From the NCBI GenBank assembly GCA_029961685.1, contig JARWKL010000013.1, forward strand, positions 27,124,922-27,188,921: a DNA stretch of 64,000 bases, in the 5' to 3' direction. The notes beneath the pieces were generated by a model. That model made no database searches and had not been told where the DNA came from. It was given only the letters and a program-made list of their open reading frames with translations. Source of the DNA: Aristolochia californica. Its lineage: Eukaryota; Streptophyta; Magnoliopsida; Piperales; Aristolochiaceae. Positions 23,153-33,699 of this stretch are shown piece by piece. Every line of letters starts with the position of its first letter. Within the stretch, counting starts at the first letter, position 1. The position numbers were made by a program, and so were the translations under genes.

Positions 23153-25160
23153 AAGATGAAGATCAAATTTTCATTTTGTTGACTAAGGGGCCCTTAGCCC
23201 AAATGATTTTTCGTATTGGATCAATCGTGTAGTCAGGAAAATTGTTGTTGGCTCATGGCTTATAAAAAAGTCGGGTGAATTGAAAATATAAAATAAAATT
23301 AAAGAACTTGAGTAAATACACACACCACAAGGAGGTCAAGGTTTTTTTGTTTTCAATGTCCCCTTAGTGGTAATCACTACCCAAGAACCTTTGTTCGGGA
23401 AAATTTCACTAATACAGTTGTAATTATAAGTAAAGAGTTTTTGATTGATCTATCAATCGACCTTCAACGACTAGTTTTTTTAGTTTTGTGGGTTAATCAA
23501 TCATGCTTTATGAGGGTTGATCGATTATGCTTTATAGGTTTGACACTTTGGTTGATCGATCAAGCTTTTAACTTGACTTGTCCACATTTTGGTTAATCTT
23601 CATGCCCAAAGGCTGATCGGTCAAGCCTATATTTTGCAGGCTAGTTGGTAATGTATGATCAATTAGTCCTTGGATAGGTTGGTCAATCATGTTGTTTTGC
23701 AATGCTCAAAACTCTAGATCATAACTAGAGTTCTTGAGAATTTTCTAATTTGTCTCCATGGTGCTTCTTCAATGTGATTGACTCTTTGTTCAAGCTTGAG
23801 GTCTTGTGTCGGTTTTATCGGTTATTCCTTATAGACCTTGTAATTGAGTTATTTGAAGAAAATGTATATGTATGAATTACAAGTTTGTTAGTTTACATAG
23901 TTTAAGTTTAATGATCATTAAATAGATGAATGAATCAACCTAGTTGTAGCTTGTCCATTTATAAGCCTCATAATGTAGTGAAATAAGATAAAAGCTTGGG
24001 ACCTGGCCGGACTGGCTGGTCTCATCCACAGACGCAGAAGATCGAACCAGGAAAACCTTCACAGTCAGCTCTAAGCATCACCACAAATCCGAACAAATAT
24101 CCCCCAATTAGATTTCTTATTTTCATTCTTTCCCATTTTTCAAAGGAGACGTCGTCATCTTCTGGCTGCTTCCGGTGTCCGTTTTTCATGAGTCAACAAA
24201 GTAGGTCTCGAATGTAGAAGCGAGGTCCATTTGCTTACGTCCTGCGTCGTCGTCCTCGTAGGCAGTCTATATTCCTGCATCCAGTTTGAGGCGAGGCGGA
24301 CAAAAAGATTTTGGGATCTCATTGATGGGTCCTTTGGTTCACGCTAAGATGTTTTCTTATTTTGGAACTGCAATTGAGCTGATTCGGCTGATGGTTTTGG
24401 TTTTGGCCGTCGTCAAGATTGCGCTGGTGATCATGTTTACCACAGTGTAGCCGGCGATCGACTTCTTCCCTCTTTCTTTCTCTTTTTTTTTTTCTTGTTG
24501 GATTATGTGCAAACGCGTTATGCACTGTTAGCGGGAAACAAAGATGTTGATTGTTACGAGAAGTTTAATGGAGTTATCCTTATCTTCTGCTACTGATTCT
24601 CCGTTTTGCTTTCTGTTGTTTCTGAGTTTCTGCTACAGAAAGCTTTAAATGCGCAATTTATTCTTTCTTTTTTACGGAATTTGTCTCGTAACCCAGAAAT
24701 AAGAATCCACCAGAACGAGGCAATTTTCATGAATCCAGTATCAATTCAAATGCGTGAGGGTACTGTGAGGCGATTTCTCTTTCTGGCAATCGATTGAGAA
24801 GGCGATTTGATCCATTTTTCTACGATTACGCCGATCCAAACACTCAATGATCCTATTCGTTATGCTCCTACGCTTCCCCTTAATTCAGAAATTATGTTCT
24901 ATAAATTTGTAAAGATCCAGTAACAATTGATATACTTTGTTCCCATTAAAGCAGAGGTTCCGAGAAGGAAAGAAGAAGAAAAAAATTGAAACGAAGATAA
25001 GTTCTTCACTTCTTCCTCCACAAACGCCCTCATGTTTCCTTTCCAATGAAATGATTGATTTTGAAATATGAAAATCAAAGCTCAAGTTCATCTTGTAAAA
25101 TAGTACAAAGTGATTTCACAACGAAGAAGATCAATTTCGAGCACAGATGTAAGCACCGGT
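23153..25160. other. Intergenic; one small hydrophobic ORF noted separately
   Basis: No recognised gene. 23440-23720 has repeated GGTTGATCGAT-like words (a loose local repeat). 24000-24300 is more GC-balanced. No RNA gene seen. Confidence 0.35.
24325..24450 (+). CDS. Small ORF, 41 aa, hydrophobic
   Basis: The ATG opens a 41-residue frame, MGPLVHAKMFSYFGTAIELI and then a strongly hydrophobic stretch (LMVLVLAVVKIALVIMF) ending in TAG. One predicted membrane span, no known family. A chance ORF is the null hypothesis. The only support is the concentrated hydrophobicity and balanced base composition. Confidence 0.2.
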   Translation: MGPLVHAKMFSYFGTAIELIRLMVLVLAVVKIALVIMFTTV

Positions 25161-25613
25161 GTAGTTCTTCCTCGGATGGAGTTCGACGTCCAGAGGATTC
25201 TTCATGACCCTTGGGAATTCCGGTTTCTCCGCCAGGTCTACTACCTCTTTCCCGTCTTTGGCTACAAACAACTCTTAGATGCAGAGCATTGCCAGGCCTA
25301 GCCCAGGACAGATCCTCCGCCCAGCGCCGAATGGCATCATCTTGATTTGCCGCAGGGCTTCCATCACCACAGCCTTCAAATATTTCATCTTCTGTAATTC
25401 CTCTTCTCTAATGAAATCTGTATAATTTTCTTCTCTTCCTTGGGATCTCCTCTCTTTGACGACTCTTTCGATTTCCTCCATTAATTTTTCTTGTATTCGA
25501 GGATATTAGACTAAATTGGTCATTATCCACTGCAAGGCCTGTAGTCAGAAATTCCGAACAGAGACTGATTATCTCTTCTTCAGTGAGCCTTCTTCCTTCG
25601 TCGTCTGGAAGCT
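25161..25613 (-). pseudogene. CYP89A P450 relic with internal deletions
   Basis: Closely matches the intact CYP89A gene at 36966-38522 in three joined pieces: the C-terminal end (GVRRPEDSS-type region), the haem-binding piece PFGAGRRICPGLGLAM, and the K-helix stretch ERVVKERRSQGREE to MKYLKAVVMEALR. The segment between the ExxR helix and the haem loop (including PERF) is missing, with the join near 25349 at GATTTGCCGCAGGG. The part 5' of the I-helix region is absent beyond 25613, where unrelated filler starts. Non-functional: key regions are missing and the frame is disrupted. Confidence 0.92.
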
Positions 25614-25615
25614 GC

Positions 25616-25754
25616 TAACCAACCTTCACAAATGGGATGACTTTGAGAACTGCTAACCAACCTCCAAAGATCATGGAATAAAAAAGATACTGACAATAGA
25701 TGATCTGGTCTAACCAACCTTCACAAATGGGATGACTTTGAGAACTGCTGATTT
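25616..25754 (-). repeat. Duplicated ~40-bp filler at the P450/PDR2 relic junction
   Basis: CCAACCTTCACAAATGGGAT and the following GACTTTGAGAACTGCT occur at ~25618-25657 and again at ~25714-25754. The second copy belongs to the PDR2-like exon, and the first lies at the P450 relic edge. A partial ACCAACCTCCAAAG copy lies between them. Confidence 0.85.
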
Positions 25755-26669
25755 GTCTTGTAACATTTCAAAGCAGTCCCCTCCAATACAAAGATCATAG
25801 AAGTCTGACAGAGAATCCACCACATCCTCACTGCAATCCACAATGGCATCGAAATATAAACAGTGAACTTTTGAAAGAACAAAATCCAGAGAGAGAGAGA
25901 GAGAGAAAGAGAGTTACTGGTACGGAACCCTCTCATTTTCATCTGGTGAAATCCACTCAAAACCTTCACCACTTTTGGAAGGGGTAAGAATTAATGTTGG
26001 TTTGGTAAAAAAATGAACTTGGCCAGCTACATGGCAAGCTGTCAAAGCTTTATCTCCAGTAATCATAACCAGATGCAAAAGCTTTTTTCTCAGTGAAAAA
26101 TTAAAAGTCTACACCTTTTTCTTTTTAATAAAAAGTTCAGTAAAAGGCAGCTAAACAAGGTTGGAGATGCATAAGATTAATGGCCGGGATTAACTGCTTT
26201 ACCAAGTCATGTGATGATCCTTTCAAAACTTAGACAAAACAGAAGCTGAGTCCACTCTGATAGGACAGTTAAAAACCTGAAAAATTAAATATATAGAAAT
26301 ACGTGAGGTCAGAAGCAAGAGATACACAGACAACATTAAACTCAAATAAGAAAATTTGATACCGCAAAACCAGCAAAAGTTAGATCACTCTCCACCAAAT
26401 CCCTATCCAAGCTTCTAGCTTTGTTAACCTGCCAAAGAAACATTCAGTCAGTGCATGCTTAAAAGCTTAAAGGAATTGACAATTATCCTAATAAATGTGC
26501 AATGCACTGATATGTAAATAATTCATAACAACAACTTCTCTATGAAACAAATGCAACCTAAGCACAAGAACTAAAAAACTTTTCTAGAAACACTCAAACT
26601 GAACCACCTACTTAAAACCCTAACATTAGGTCAATAAATTCTTATCAGACAAGTGCAGCTTTGTGTTGC

Positions 26670-26728
<59 letters not shown>

Positions 26729-27367
26729 CTATATTTTGCCGAATGTACCTTTTAGGAAGATAAAAATTGCAGGGTGTATATGATCTCAGAGGCTGGAACA
26801 ACTTTGCTTAATTGCCAAGAAGGAAAAATGGAGAGCACACAGATATTCAGATATTGGTAGCATGCAATTTTAGCATCAATATACAAAAGTTGTTCCTTAC
26901 TGTTATTTTTTATAACTAGGGCACACAGTCTCACAAGCAACAAGTGTGGTGAAATCTTTTGCTCTCTAATCTTTGTGTAGGACTCTTATAAAGTTTCTCT
27001 AAGCAAGAAGCATCTTGCAGTTAGTGCTTACCAGTTACCACCATTTCTGGAAGATGCTTAAATGCAAGAGCCAGAACACGAGATCCCTGTCTGAGTATAA
27101 TTCCTGTAGGTCTCAACATAAGATAGTGGCCAATCCATAAGCCTATCCTGGATTCTTTCTGGGGCACCCTGCAGTATAATAACCATCGTTTCTGATGAGT
27201 TTTTACCATGATGGTGAAATACTTGTAGAATCTAAATTTGATGGTATGCATATGGAATACAAGGTTCTTTAAGGTGAGAAATCAACCTTAGCAAGAAATT
27301 CTTCCTGAACACGAACAACAACAGCCATTCGTTTTAGATGAGATGCAAAGTGATGTCTCTGAACAAT
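25719..27367 (-). pseudogene. P5A-type ATPase (PDR2/MIA) gene fragment, middle exons
   Basis: Exon-like blocks in gene order on the minus strand: 27367-27287 (IVQRHHFASHLKRMAVVVRV), 27168-27032 (GAPERIQDRL, then VLALAFKHLPEM after a 1-nt frameshift), 26428-26363 (DLVESDLTFAGFA), ~26278-26235 (VFNCPIR), ~26085-25985 (LVMITGDKALTACHVAGQVH), ~25975-25916 (GEGFEWISPDENERVPYQ) and 25831-25719 (DLCIGGDCFEMLQ, VLKVIPFVK). These are the nucleotide-binding and phosphorylation-domain region of the ER P5A ATPase PDR2 (MALE GAMETOGENESIS IMPAIRED ANTHERS). The DKTGT phosphorylation exon, both membrane parts and the C-terminus are missing. Splice borders remain recognisable, so it came from genomic DNA, not cDNA. 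Confidence 0.85.
26669..26728. repeat. (GA)n microsatellite
   Basis: About 60 bp of GAGAGA with a few AAA interruptions, within an intron of the PDR2-like fragment. Confidence 0.95.
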
Positions 27368-28555
27368 CTGCACAGGATGAGCACTCCCTCTGTTGTTAAA
27401 GACAAAAACGAAAAAAGATATTAACAACCATTCACAAAAAACAACATAGCATATAATAAATCCTCTGACCTACTAGCTAGCATGCTTGTACTGGGGAGGA
27501 CGATTGCGAAGCCAAAACAGTAATGAATGTGTGTATGCATGTGTGAGTGAGTGAGGGTGTGTGTGAGAGGAGAGAGAGAGAGAGCATCCAGTGGCCGAGA
27601 CTTTGCAGCCAGAGCCTATCCCACGGTCCTGTTAGCAAGCCCTCACAGGCTTGATATTCTACCTTACTCTTACTAATGGTGCTGGTGCAGTCTCGCAAGA
27701 GAGAGAGAGAGCCCTCAAGTGATGCATTGCAAGCTCAATGTGCACTCAACATGCACTAATCTGTCTATCACAGAAAGTCCCAACAAGTGACATTTAGAAT
27801 AAGCATTCACATAAGAATCTCCAACAGTGTAGGCATAATATGCACAAAAAAATGGGCAGACCTACAAAATGAGTAGGATTTGGAAGAATTCCAAGCAAAC
27901 CGACAGAAGACAAATGGCCATTATCAATTAACAAAAATAAATAAATTGACAGGCCTATTGCTATAACTAGAAAGGTGTGGTTGGGGTAAACCTCAAACAT
28001 AAGATTATGAATCATGATCCTATCCGTGCAAAACTCTGCTGATCCCCCAGTTCCATTCAGCCTAAGCCTTCTCAAGTGTAACCTCTACAAGAAGCTTACT
28101 GTGGCTCTAACATAATAGTTAAGAAAATTTGCAGCAGCTTAGGCTCCTAGTATTGGAAAATGCAGATTCAGAATTTTAGAGTTTTCAGTTGGTATAATCC
28201 ATTAACAGGTTCAATAGCAGTTCTGGTGCCTACATATCAGTAACAAAATTTGAGGAACTCATATTAACTGGCAAAAAACAAATAGGAATCTGCCTTTCCA
28301 CTCAGTAAGGAAATAATTAAATGATTATCTTCAAGATAAGTAGCATTTGAAACCTGCCTAGGAATTGCAACTTACATGCAATTAAACTGTAGGGTGACCA
28401 GAAAGAGATGGGTTACACCTTCACAACTAATGCAAAACTTTGAGAAGGCTGTGTGCCTCCTATGTAAGGTGCATTCTGAAAACTGATTATAAATTCTGCC
28501 CAGGGCAAAGAGCTGATGGAGCTTGCAGCGGCAGGCCGTTGATTCTGGTGGAAAT
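27368..28555. other. No recognisable gene
   Basis: Contains GT/GA-rich runs near 27530-27585. Open frames on the minus strand show no domain. It may be further decayed intron sequence of the PDR2-like fragment, but I see no additional PDR2 exon. Confidence 0.4.
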
Positions 28556-29229
28556 CTGGCAGCTATACATACACTTTGATCCAACTGATTTGGTAATACC
28601 AAATACATGTTAGACTCCTTGTCTTCTTTATGATTCCTCATTTAAACACGGTTAATAAAATTATATATTCTCACTAACCCCAGACCTAGACTGAAGAGAT
28701 GACAACGACGGAGAGTCAAGCCAGAGGTGTAGCGCCACCGCAGCAGCCACCAGCGGCACCCCATCGCCGCCACAGCAGCCACTAGTTCCAGTGCCGGTTG
28801 GGTTCCAATTCAACCCAACTGATGTTGAATTAGTGGGTTATTATCTTCGGAAAAAAAACTGATACACAAAAATTTCTCCTTGCGTCACGTCCTCATCCAC
28901 GAGGTTAATATTTATGAATCTCAGGACCTTCGCACAGACCTATCCGCCCGCCAACTATAACAAATGGTATTACTTCACACCTAGGGAACATAAATATGTC
29001 AATGGAAGCTGCCCCAATCGAATGGTGTGAAGAAATACCATTTGCTGTCTATCAGAAGGTCCTAGGATAAAAGCCACAGACATTAATCTCCGTCGTTGTC
29101 ATCTTTTCAGTTAGGGTTTGAAAATTTATAATTTGTGTTTAAATAAGGAAACATACAGAAGATAAAAGGAGTATAATACGTATTTGGTGTTACCAAATCA
29201 GTTGGATAAGGAGTGTGTATAGCTGCCAG
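28556..29229. mobile_element. TIR element carrying a NAC gene fragment (~674 bp)
   Basis: The left arm 28556-28714 and right arm 29088-29229 are inverted copies. Outer ends are CTGGCAGCTATACA and TGTATAGCTGCCAG, with further shared blocks CCAACTGATTTGGTAA, CCAAATAC, ATTTAAACAC and GATGACAACGACGGAGA. The arms differ by small indels. Only the NAC relic lies between them. The long TIRs suggest a Mutator-like non-autonomous element. No target duplication was identified. Confidence 0.7.
28783..29030 (+). pseudogene. NAC transcription-factor domain fragment, frameshifted
   Basis: Frame pieces match NAC subdomain A (VPVGFQFNPTDVELVGYYLR, compare the family's GFRFHPTDEEL), then subdomain B-like HEVNIYESQDLRTDLSA in another frame, then subdomain C/D-like KWYYFTPREHKYVNGS and PNRMV. 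A TGA and frame changes lie between pieces, and the DNA-binding WKATG region is absent. A Pro/Gln/Ala-rich lead-in (28715-28780) may be the original N-terminus. Non-functional fragment. Confidence 0.8.
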
Positions 29230-29489
29230 AGATCTGATCGAACGAGAATATCCCAGCTTCAGATCCACTGTCGTATCTCTGGCGACGATCTCCGACTCAA
29301 AAGAGAATACAAAAGGATCGCGGCACCAGCCTCTGTGGCCACGGTCCCGGTGGCTTATCTTCCAAAAAAGTCCGGATTGAGGAGAAGCAAGTCGGTCGTG
29401 ACACGGTGAGCTGTCCGCCATAATGAGCGGGCATCATGTAGCTATGCCCTCGGATGCTTCAAATCTGATGCTTCAAATTTGAAAAGATC
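29230..29489. other. Unrecognised short region
   Basis: Balanced composition with frames on both strands, no domain seen. It lies between the NAC element and the Copia gag relic. Confidence 0.3.
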
Positions 29490-30725
29490 CCGCGTATGGA
29501 CGGAGTACCTAAGTTGGTAGCCACTGTTATGGGCGACGAGCACTAACGCGCATGACCAATAGGACATTGAGAGGGTGAGCGCCCGTTGTGGTTGGACTTT
29601 GGAGGGCGTCTATAGGTATTTGCTCGATTTATTAGATTTACAGTAAGGACTTTGGAGGGCGTCTATAGGTATTTGCTCGATTTATTAGATTTACAGTAAC
29701 TAGAAGATGTGCATCAGGTGTTGTGTTTGCATGAATGATTGTTTCAAAGTATAGAAGTTTCTCATGAAGTTCATCAAAGGTAATGGGTGTGTCTCGAGCT
29801 TGAACAATACAAACAAGCTCTTTGTAGTTATCTCTCAGTTTATCCAAGACCTTTTCTATAAGATCTTTCTCATCCATTGGTGCTCCGAGGATGCTACAAA
29901 TCTAACAAGATCCCACATATGAACGAGGTCGAAGTCTATTGTTGTAACTTGGAGCACCTAAGTTGGTAGCCATATGGGGTTGGCCAGTGTTGTTAGGCGA
30001 CGAGCACCAACGCGCATGACCAATAGGATATTGAGAGGATAAGCGCCCGTTGTTGTTGGACTTTGGAGGGCGTCTACTGGTATTTGCTTGATTTATTAGA
30101 TTTGCAGTGACTGGAAGATGTGTATTAGGTGTTGTGTTTACATAAATGGTTGCTTCAAAGTATAGAAGTTTCTCATGAAGTTCATCAAAGGAGATGCATG
30201 TGTCTCGAGCTTGAACAACACAAACAAACTCTTTGTAGTTATCTCTCAATTCATCCAAAACTTTTTTTGTAAGATCTTCCTCATCCATTGGTGCTTCGAG
30301 GATGGCAAACTCATCTACACAAGATTTAATGTATTAAAGATAATCAGTGATATTTATAGTATATTTGGTGGGATTTTTTAGAAGATTCTTGATTTGCTTG
30401 ATGCAACTACGAGATGGTTTGACATAAATATTTGCAAAAGTAGTCCATGCTTCTCTAGAGGTGGTGACTTGAACAATGAATGGGATAATTGTTGGAGACA
30501 GAGAACTGATGTGGGCATTGAGAATTAGTTGATCTTGGTGGGTTAAGATATTGTAGGCTGGATTTGGAGATAAATTTTCACTGAGGGTCTCTGATGGACA
30601 GGGTTTGGAGCCATCAATATACGTGAGGAAATCATACCCGAAAATTAAAGCTTCAATGAGAGATAATTGGTAGAGGTGAGTTTGAGCAGAGTTTGTGCAT
30701 AAGTATTAATGGTAATAAGGTAAAA
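29490..30725 (-). pseudogene. Copia gag relic with an internal ~414-bp tandem duplication
   Basis: On the minus strand from ~30700, the Copia gag (UBN2-type) region reads LIEALIFGYDFLTYIDG, then IIPFIVQVTTSREAWTTFAN, then stops, then DELRDNYKEFVCVVQARDT and FDELHEKLLYFEA. The last portion is repeated as a second diverged copy (29638-29877, DKLRDNYKELVCIVQARDT). Anchors ATCCATTGGTGCT at 29873 and 30287 give a ~414-bp period. A further 53-bp tandem copy (GGACTTTGGAGGGCGTC at 29594 and 29647) lies inside. No pol domain follows in this orientation, so it is a truncated relic. Confidence 0.8.
29594..29699 (-). repeat. 53-bp tandem duplication within the gag relic
   Basis: GGACTTTGGAGGGCGTCTAT through TTTACAGTAA is repeated head to tail with no visible differences. 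Confidence 0.95.
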
Positions 30726-31012
30726 CTTGTTGGTAGGGGTGGCTTCAAACCGAGCCAGCTCGCGAGCTGCTCGAGTTCGGCTCGGTGCCGACTCGGTTCG
30801 ATTCGTTATATTTCGAGCTCGAGCTCATAAATGGGCTAGTTTAGATTAACGAGCTAAGCTCGAGCAGACCCAGGTTCGGCTCCCCGGCTCGCGAGCTGAC
30901 TTGTTAATCGAGGGATTTGGAAAATTTTCGGGAAAGAGAGTCCCGTCTTTCCATTTCGTCTTGCCGCCTGCGAAATTCATACTTTTCTCTGCCATTTCCA
31001 TGCCGTTTCAGC

Positions 31013-32784
31013 ATGATTTCTCGTGGAAATCGCTGTCCGTCGGCAAGTATTAAGGGGAAATGGGGGATTTGGTCTTCAAATCCCTTGTTCTCCCTCTCCC
31101 TCTTTGATTCCTCAATTTCTTCCTCTGTGATTTCTTTCTCTTCTTCCTCTTCGATTTCTTCGTCCAAAGTTCTTCCTCGTCGACGAGACGAAAGCGACGG
31201 TCCGACAGAAAGAGGTAAGATTTTTATTTAATCTTCTGTTTAATAAAGAAGGAGAAAAGGAGAAAAGGGGGGGAAGGGTATGTTTGAATCCAAAGTCACT
31301 GTTTGTTTTCTTGTTGATGTCTTTAATTCGTCTTCTTCTTTTTTTAGTTCAATTTTTTTAAAGAAATAATTGATCTTTTGTTTGAACCAAGGAGTTTGAG
31401 TTAAGATTTAAACCTATCGAACTAAAAAATTATATGCCTTGTTTAGTTTATGCATAATTGATTGTGTATTGGTTCTAATTTTTTAAATTGGTGGTTTTGG
31501 GTTTAGGTTAGGTTTCAAAAAATTTATGTTTACTTCAATTCATGCATGAATGGTCATGTTTCGAGCTTGAAAATTTTTTAAATCAAGGGTTCTGATTTGG
31601 ATTAGGGTTGTTTAAGTATCAAAGATTTTGTACTGCTAGATTTATCTATGAATAGTGTACTCAGTATGAATATCTGGAATTGGGTAGTTGAATTTGTTTC
31701 TAATTCATTTGATTTTTGAATTTTGACAGCTCTATTCGATTTTGGTGTAATTAATGGAGTAAGGGGTGTGACACACTGGAATTGAAGGCTTGGGACAGAT
31801 CTGTGTGGTTTTTACTTACTAAAATTTGACACTTTTGATCAATTTCAGTATAACTAGTTGAGTGCTGAGTATGGATTTCTGGAATTGGAGGTCTTAGTTG
31901 GATTTTTAATTCATTTGATTTCTGAAAATTGATATCTCTATTCGATTTTTATTTGAGTATAGAGTATGAAGCTTTGAAATTGAAGATTTAGGATAAATGG
32001 GTGTGGATTTAATTGCTGAAATTTTTATTTTTGACCACTGTAAGCACAATTAGTTGAATGTTGAGTATAGATATCTAGAATTGAAGGTCTGAGTTGAATT
32101 TTTTTATTGGTTTGATATCTGAAATTTGACATCTCTACTTGATTTAGACATAGTTAACTGAGTAAATTATAAGAAGCATTGAAATTGAAGATCTAGGATA
32201 GCTAGATGAGATTTAAGTGCAGAAATTTCATATTTTTTAAATCAATTTAAGCATAGTTAGTTGAATGTTGAGTATGGAATTTTCTAGAATTGAAGGTCAG
32301 AGTTGGTATTTTATTTGTTGATTATAGAATTTTATATCTCTATTTCATTTTGGCATAATGAGTCGAATATGGAGTATGAATCACTGAAATTTGTTGAATT
32401 TTTTTAAAAGAGGAAAACTTCACAATTTGTTGTAATATGAGTACATGAGCCCCTATTTATAACAAAGGAAAATAATAGAGTCCAATTACAATCAAACTAC
32501 TCTTGTCCCAATTACACCTAAAGTCTAACATTTAATGATAAACCCTAGTATAATTAAACAGTTGAACATAGCTAGAAGACTAACATAACTAAAACAACTT
32601 TTAACTGAAACTCTTATGTGAGACCTTTCATGTTTCTCTCATCATGGTAATTTTAATATTTTTAACGACATTAAGTAACTAGTAGTGGAAGAGTATTTTT
32701 TTATCTGACAATAATTAATTTTATTTTTTTGTTTTTGTCATAGGTGGAGATTTTGATCATGCAGGGACGTATATTGTTTTCTAG
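31013..32784 (+). CDS. Two-exon 80-aa reading frame inside the hAT element
   Basis: Exon 1 is 31013-31214 (ATG, donor GTAAGA) and exon 2 is 32744-32784 (after GTCATAG, ending TAG), and they join in phase to 81 codons. The product begins MISRGNRCPSASIKGKWG, is Ser-rich in the middle (SSSVISFSSSSSISSS) and ends GGDFDHAGTYIVF. I do not recognise it. The 5' region 30904-31012 could be a leader. The correct splice signals and phase suggest a captured first exon or a transcribed element-borne gene, but chance is possible. Confidence 0.35.
31640..32385 (+). repeat. Degenerate tandem repeat, ~200-bp unit, ~3.5 copies
   Basis: Landmarks are GTTGAATTTGTTTCTAATTC near 31688, GTTGGATTTTTAATTC near 31897, GTTGAATTTTTTTATTGG near 32091 and GTTGGTATTTTATTTG near 32302. 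Each is followed by ATATCTCTATT.GATTT and later GAATTGAAG.T. Copies are 70-80% alike by eye. Located in the putative intron of the frame above. Confidence 0.7.
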
Positions 32785-32899
32785 CATGAAGAGAAACAAC
32801 TATAGTTTGTAAATTTATAATGCATTTATAGTTTTTATTTGGGTGATTGTAAATTGATAGTGATATTTCATTTAATTTTGTTGTGTTTGATTATTGTAT

Positions 32900-33220
32900 G
32901 GAGTTTATTTATAATGTTATGCAGTGTATAGAGTGTTTAGACTATTTATGGAGTTTATAAACAATTTCATGGAGTATTTATGGAATATATAGACAATTTT
33001 ATGGAGTATTTATGCAGATATTATGTATATTGATTATGCCCAATTTTAAGTAGAGGTCATGCCGAATTTTATATATGTATTATATACATAGATTATACTC
33101 AATTTTAAGAAGAGGTTATGCCCAATCTTATACATGTATTATATATATAGGTTATGCATAATTTTATGTAGAGGTCATGTCCAATTTTATGTAAAATGTA
33201 TGCATAATTTTATATACAAT
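32900..33220 (+). repeat. Short AT-rich tandem repeat region
   Basis: Recurrent words ATGGAGTATTTATGGA, AGAGGTCATGCC, CCAATTTTA and TATACATGTATTATATA form a ~65-bp degenerate array near the right end of the hAT element. Confidence 0.6.
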
Positions 33221-33447
33221 TTATTTGATATATATTTTTTGAAAATTTTTAAATGTATGTTGAGGCTCGAGTTCAGCTCGAAGCTTGGCTCAAACTCGGT
33301 TACAATTTTTGGGCTCGAGCTCGATAACAATTTTAGGCTCGAGACGAGGTTCAGCTCGTAGCTAGGCTCGAAATATTTAAATCAAGCTCGGCTCTAACAT
33401 AGGCAAGTTCGGGCTCGGCTCGGCTCGATGCCACCCCTACATGTTGG

Positions 33448-33699
33448 TGTTGAGCACTATTGAGTGCACTAGAGCCTTTGGAGCTTCGTTTGCAGTTAGC
33501 AAGAATTTTTTTTTATCGCACATGTGGCTCACACGGATGGCGCGTGCTTCGTCTTCAACCTTGCACGCATCACCTGGTTCCTTCCTTTGGCGGAGTCAAG
33601 AGCGGAGGTTCACCAGGGCTGCTGGTGTGGGACGTAGGAAGGCTGCTACGGTGGCTCAGCTGCGATCATCGGAGGCTTTCGGAAGCTCCATCAAAGTTC
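33448..33699 (+). other. Unassigned GC-rich segment
   Basis: Lies between the hAT target duplication and the first recognisable Copia integrase residues. It is open in two frames, with no domain. It may be non-Copia filler. Confidence 0.3.

Larger units (their letters stand above)
30734..33439. mobile_element. Non-autonomous hAT element, 2.7 kb, with 8-bp target duplication
   Basis: The ends are TAGGGGTGGCTTC and its inverse GATGCCACCCCTA, the classic plant hAT terminus. The flanks CTTGTTGG (30726-30733) and CATGTTGG (33440-33447) form an 8-bp target duplication with one mismatch. Sub-terminal regions are packed with GAGCTCG/GCTCGAG motifs on both sides (30760-30900, 33260-33435), likely transposase-binding repeats. 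No hAT transposase domain is present. The interior carries a two-exon reading frame and a degenerate ~200-bp tandem repeat. Confidence 0.9.
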
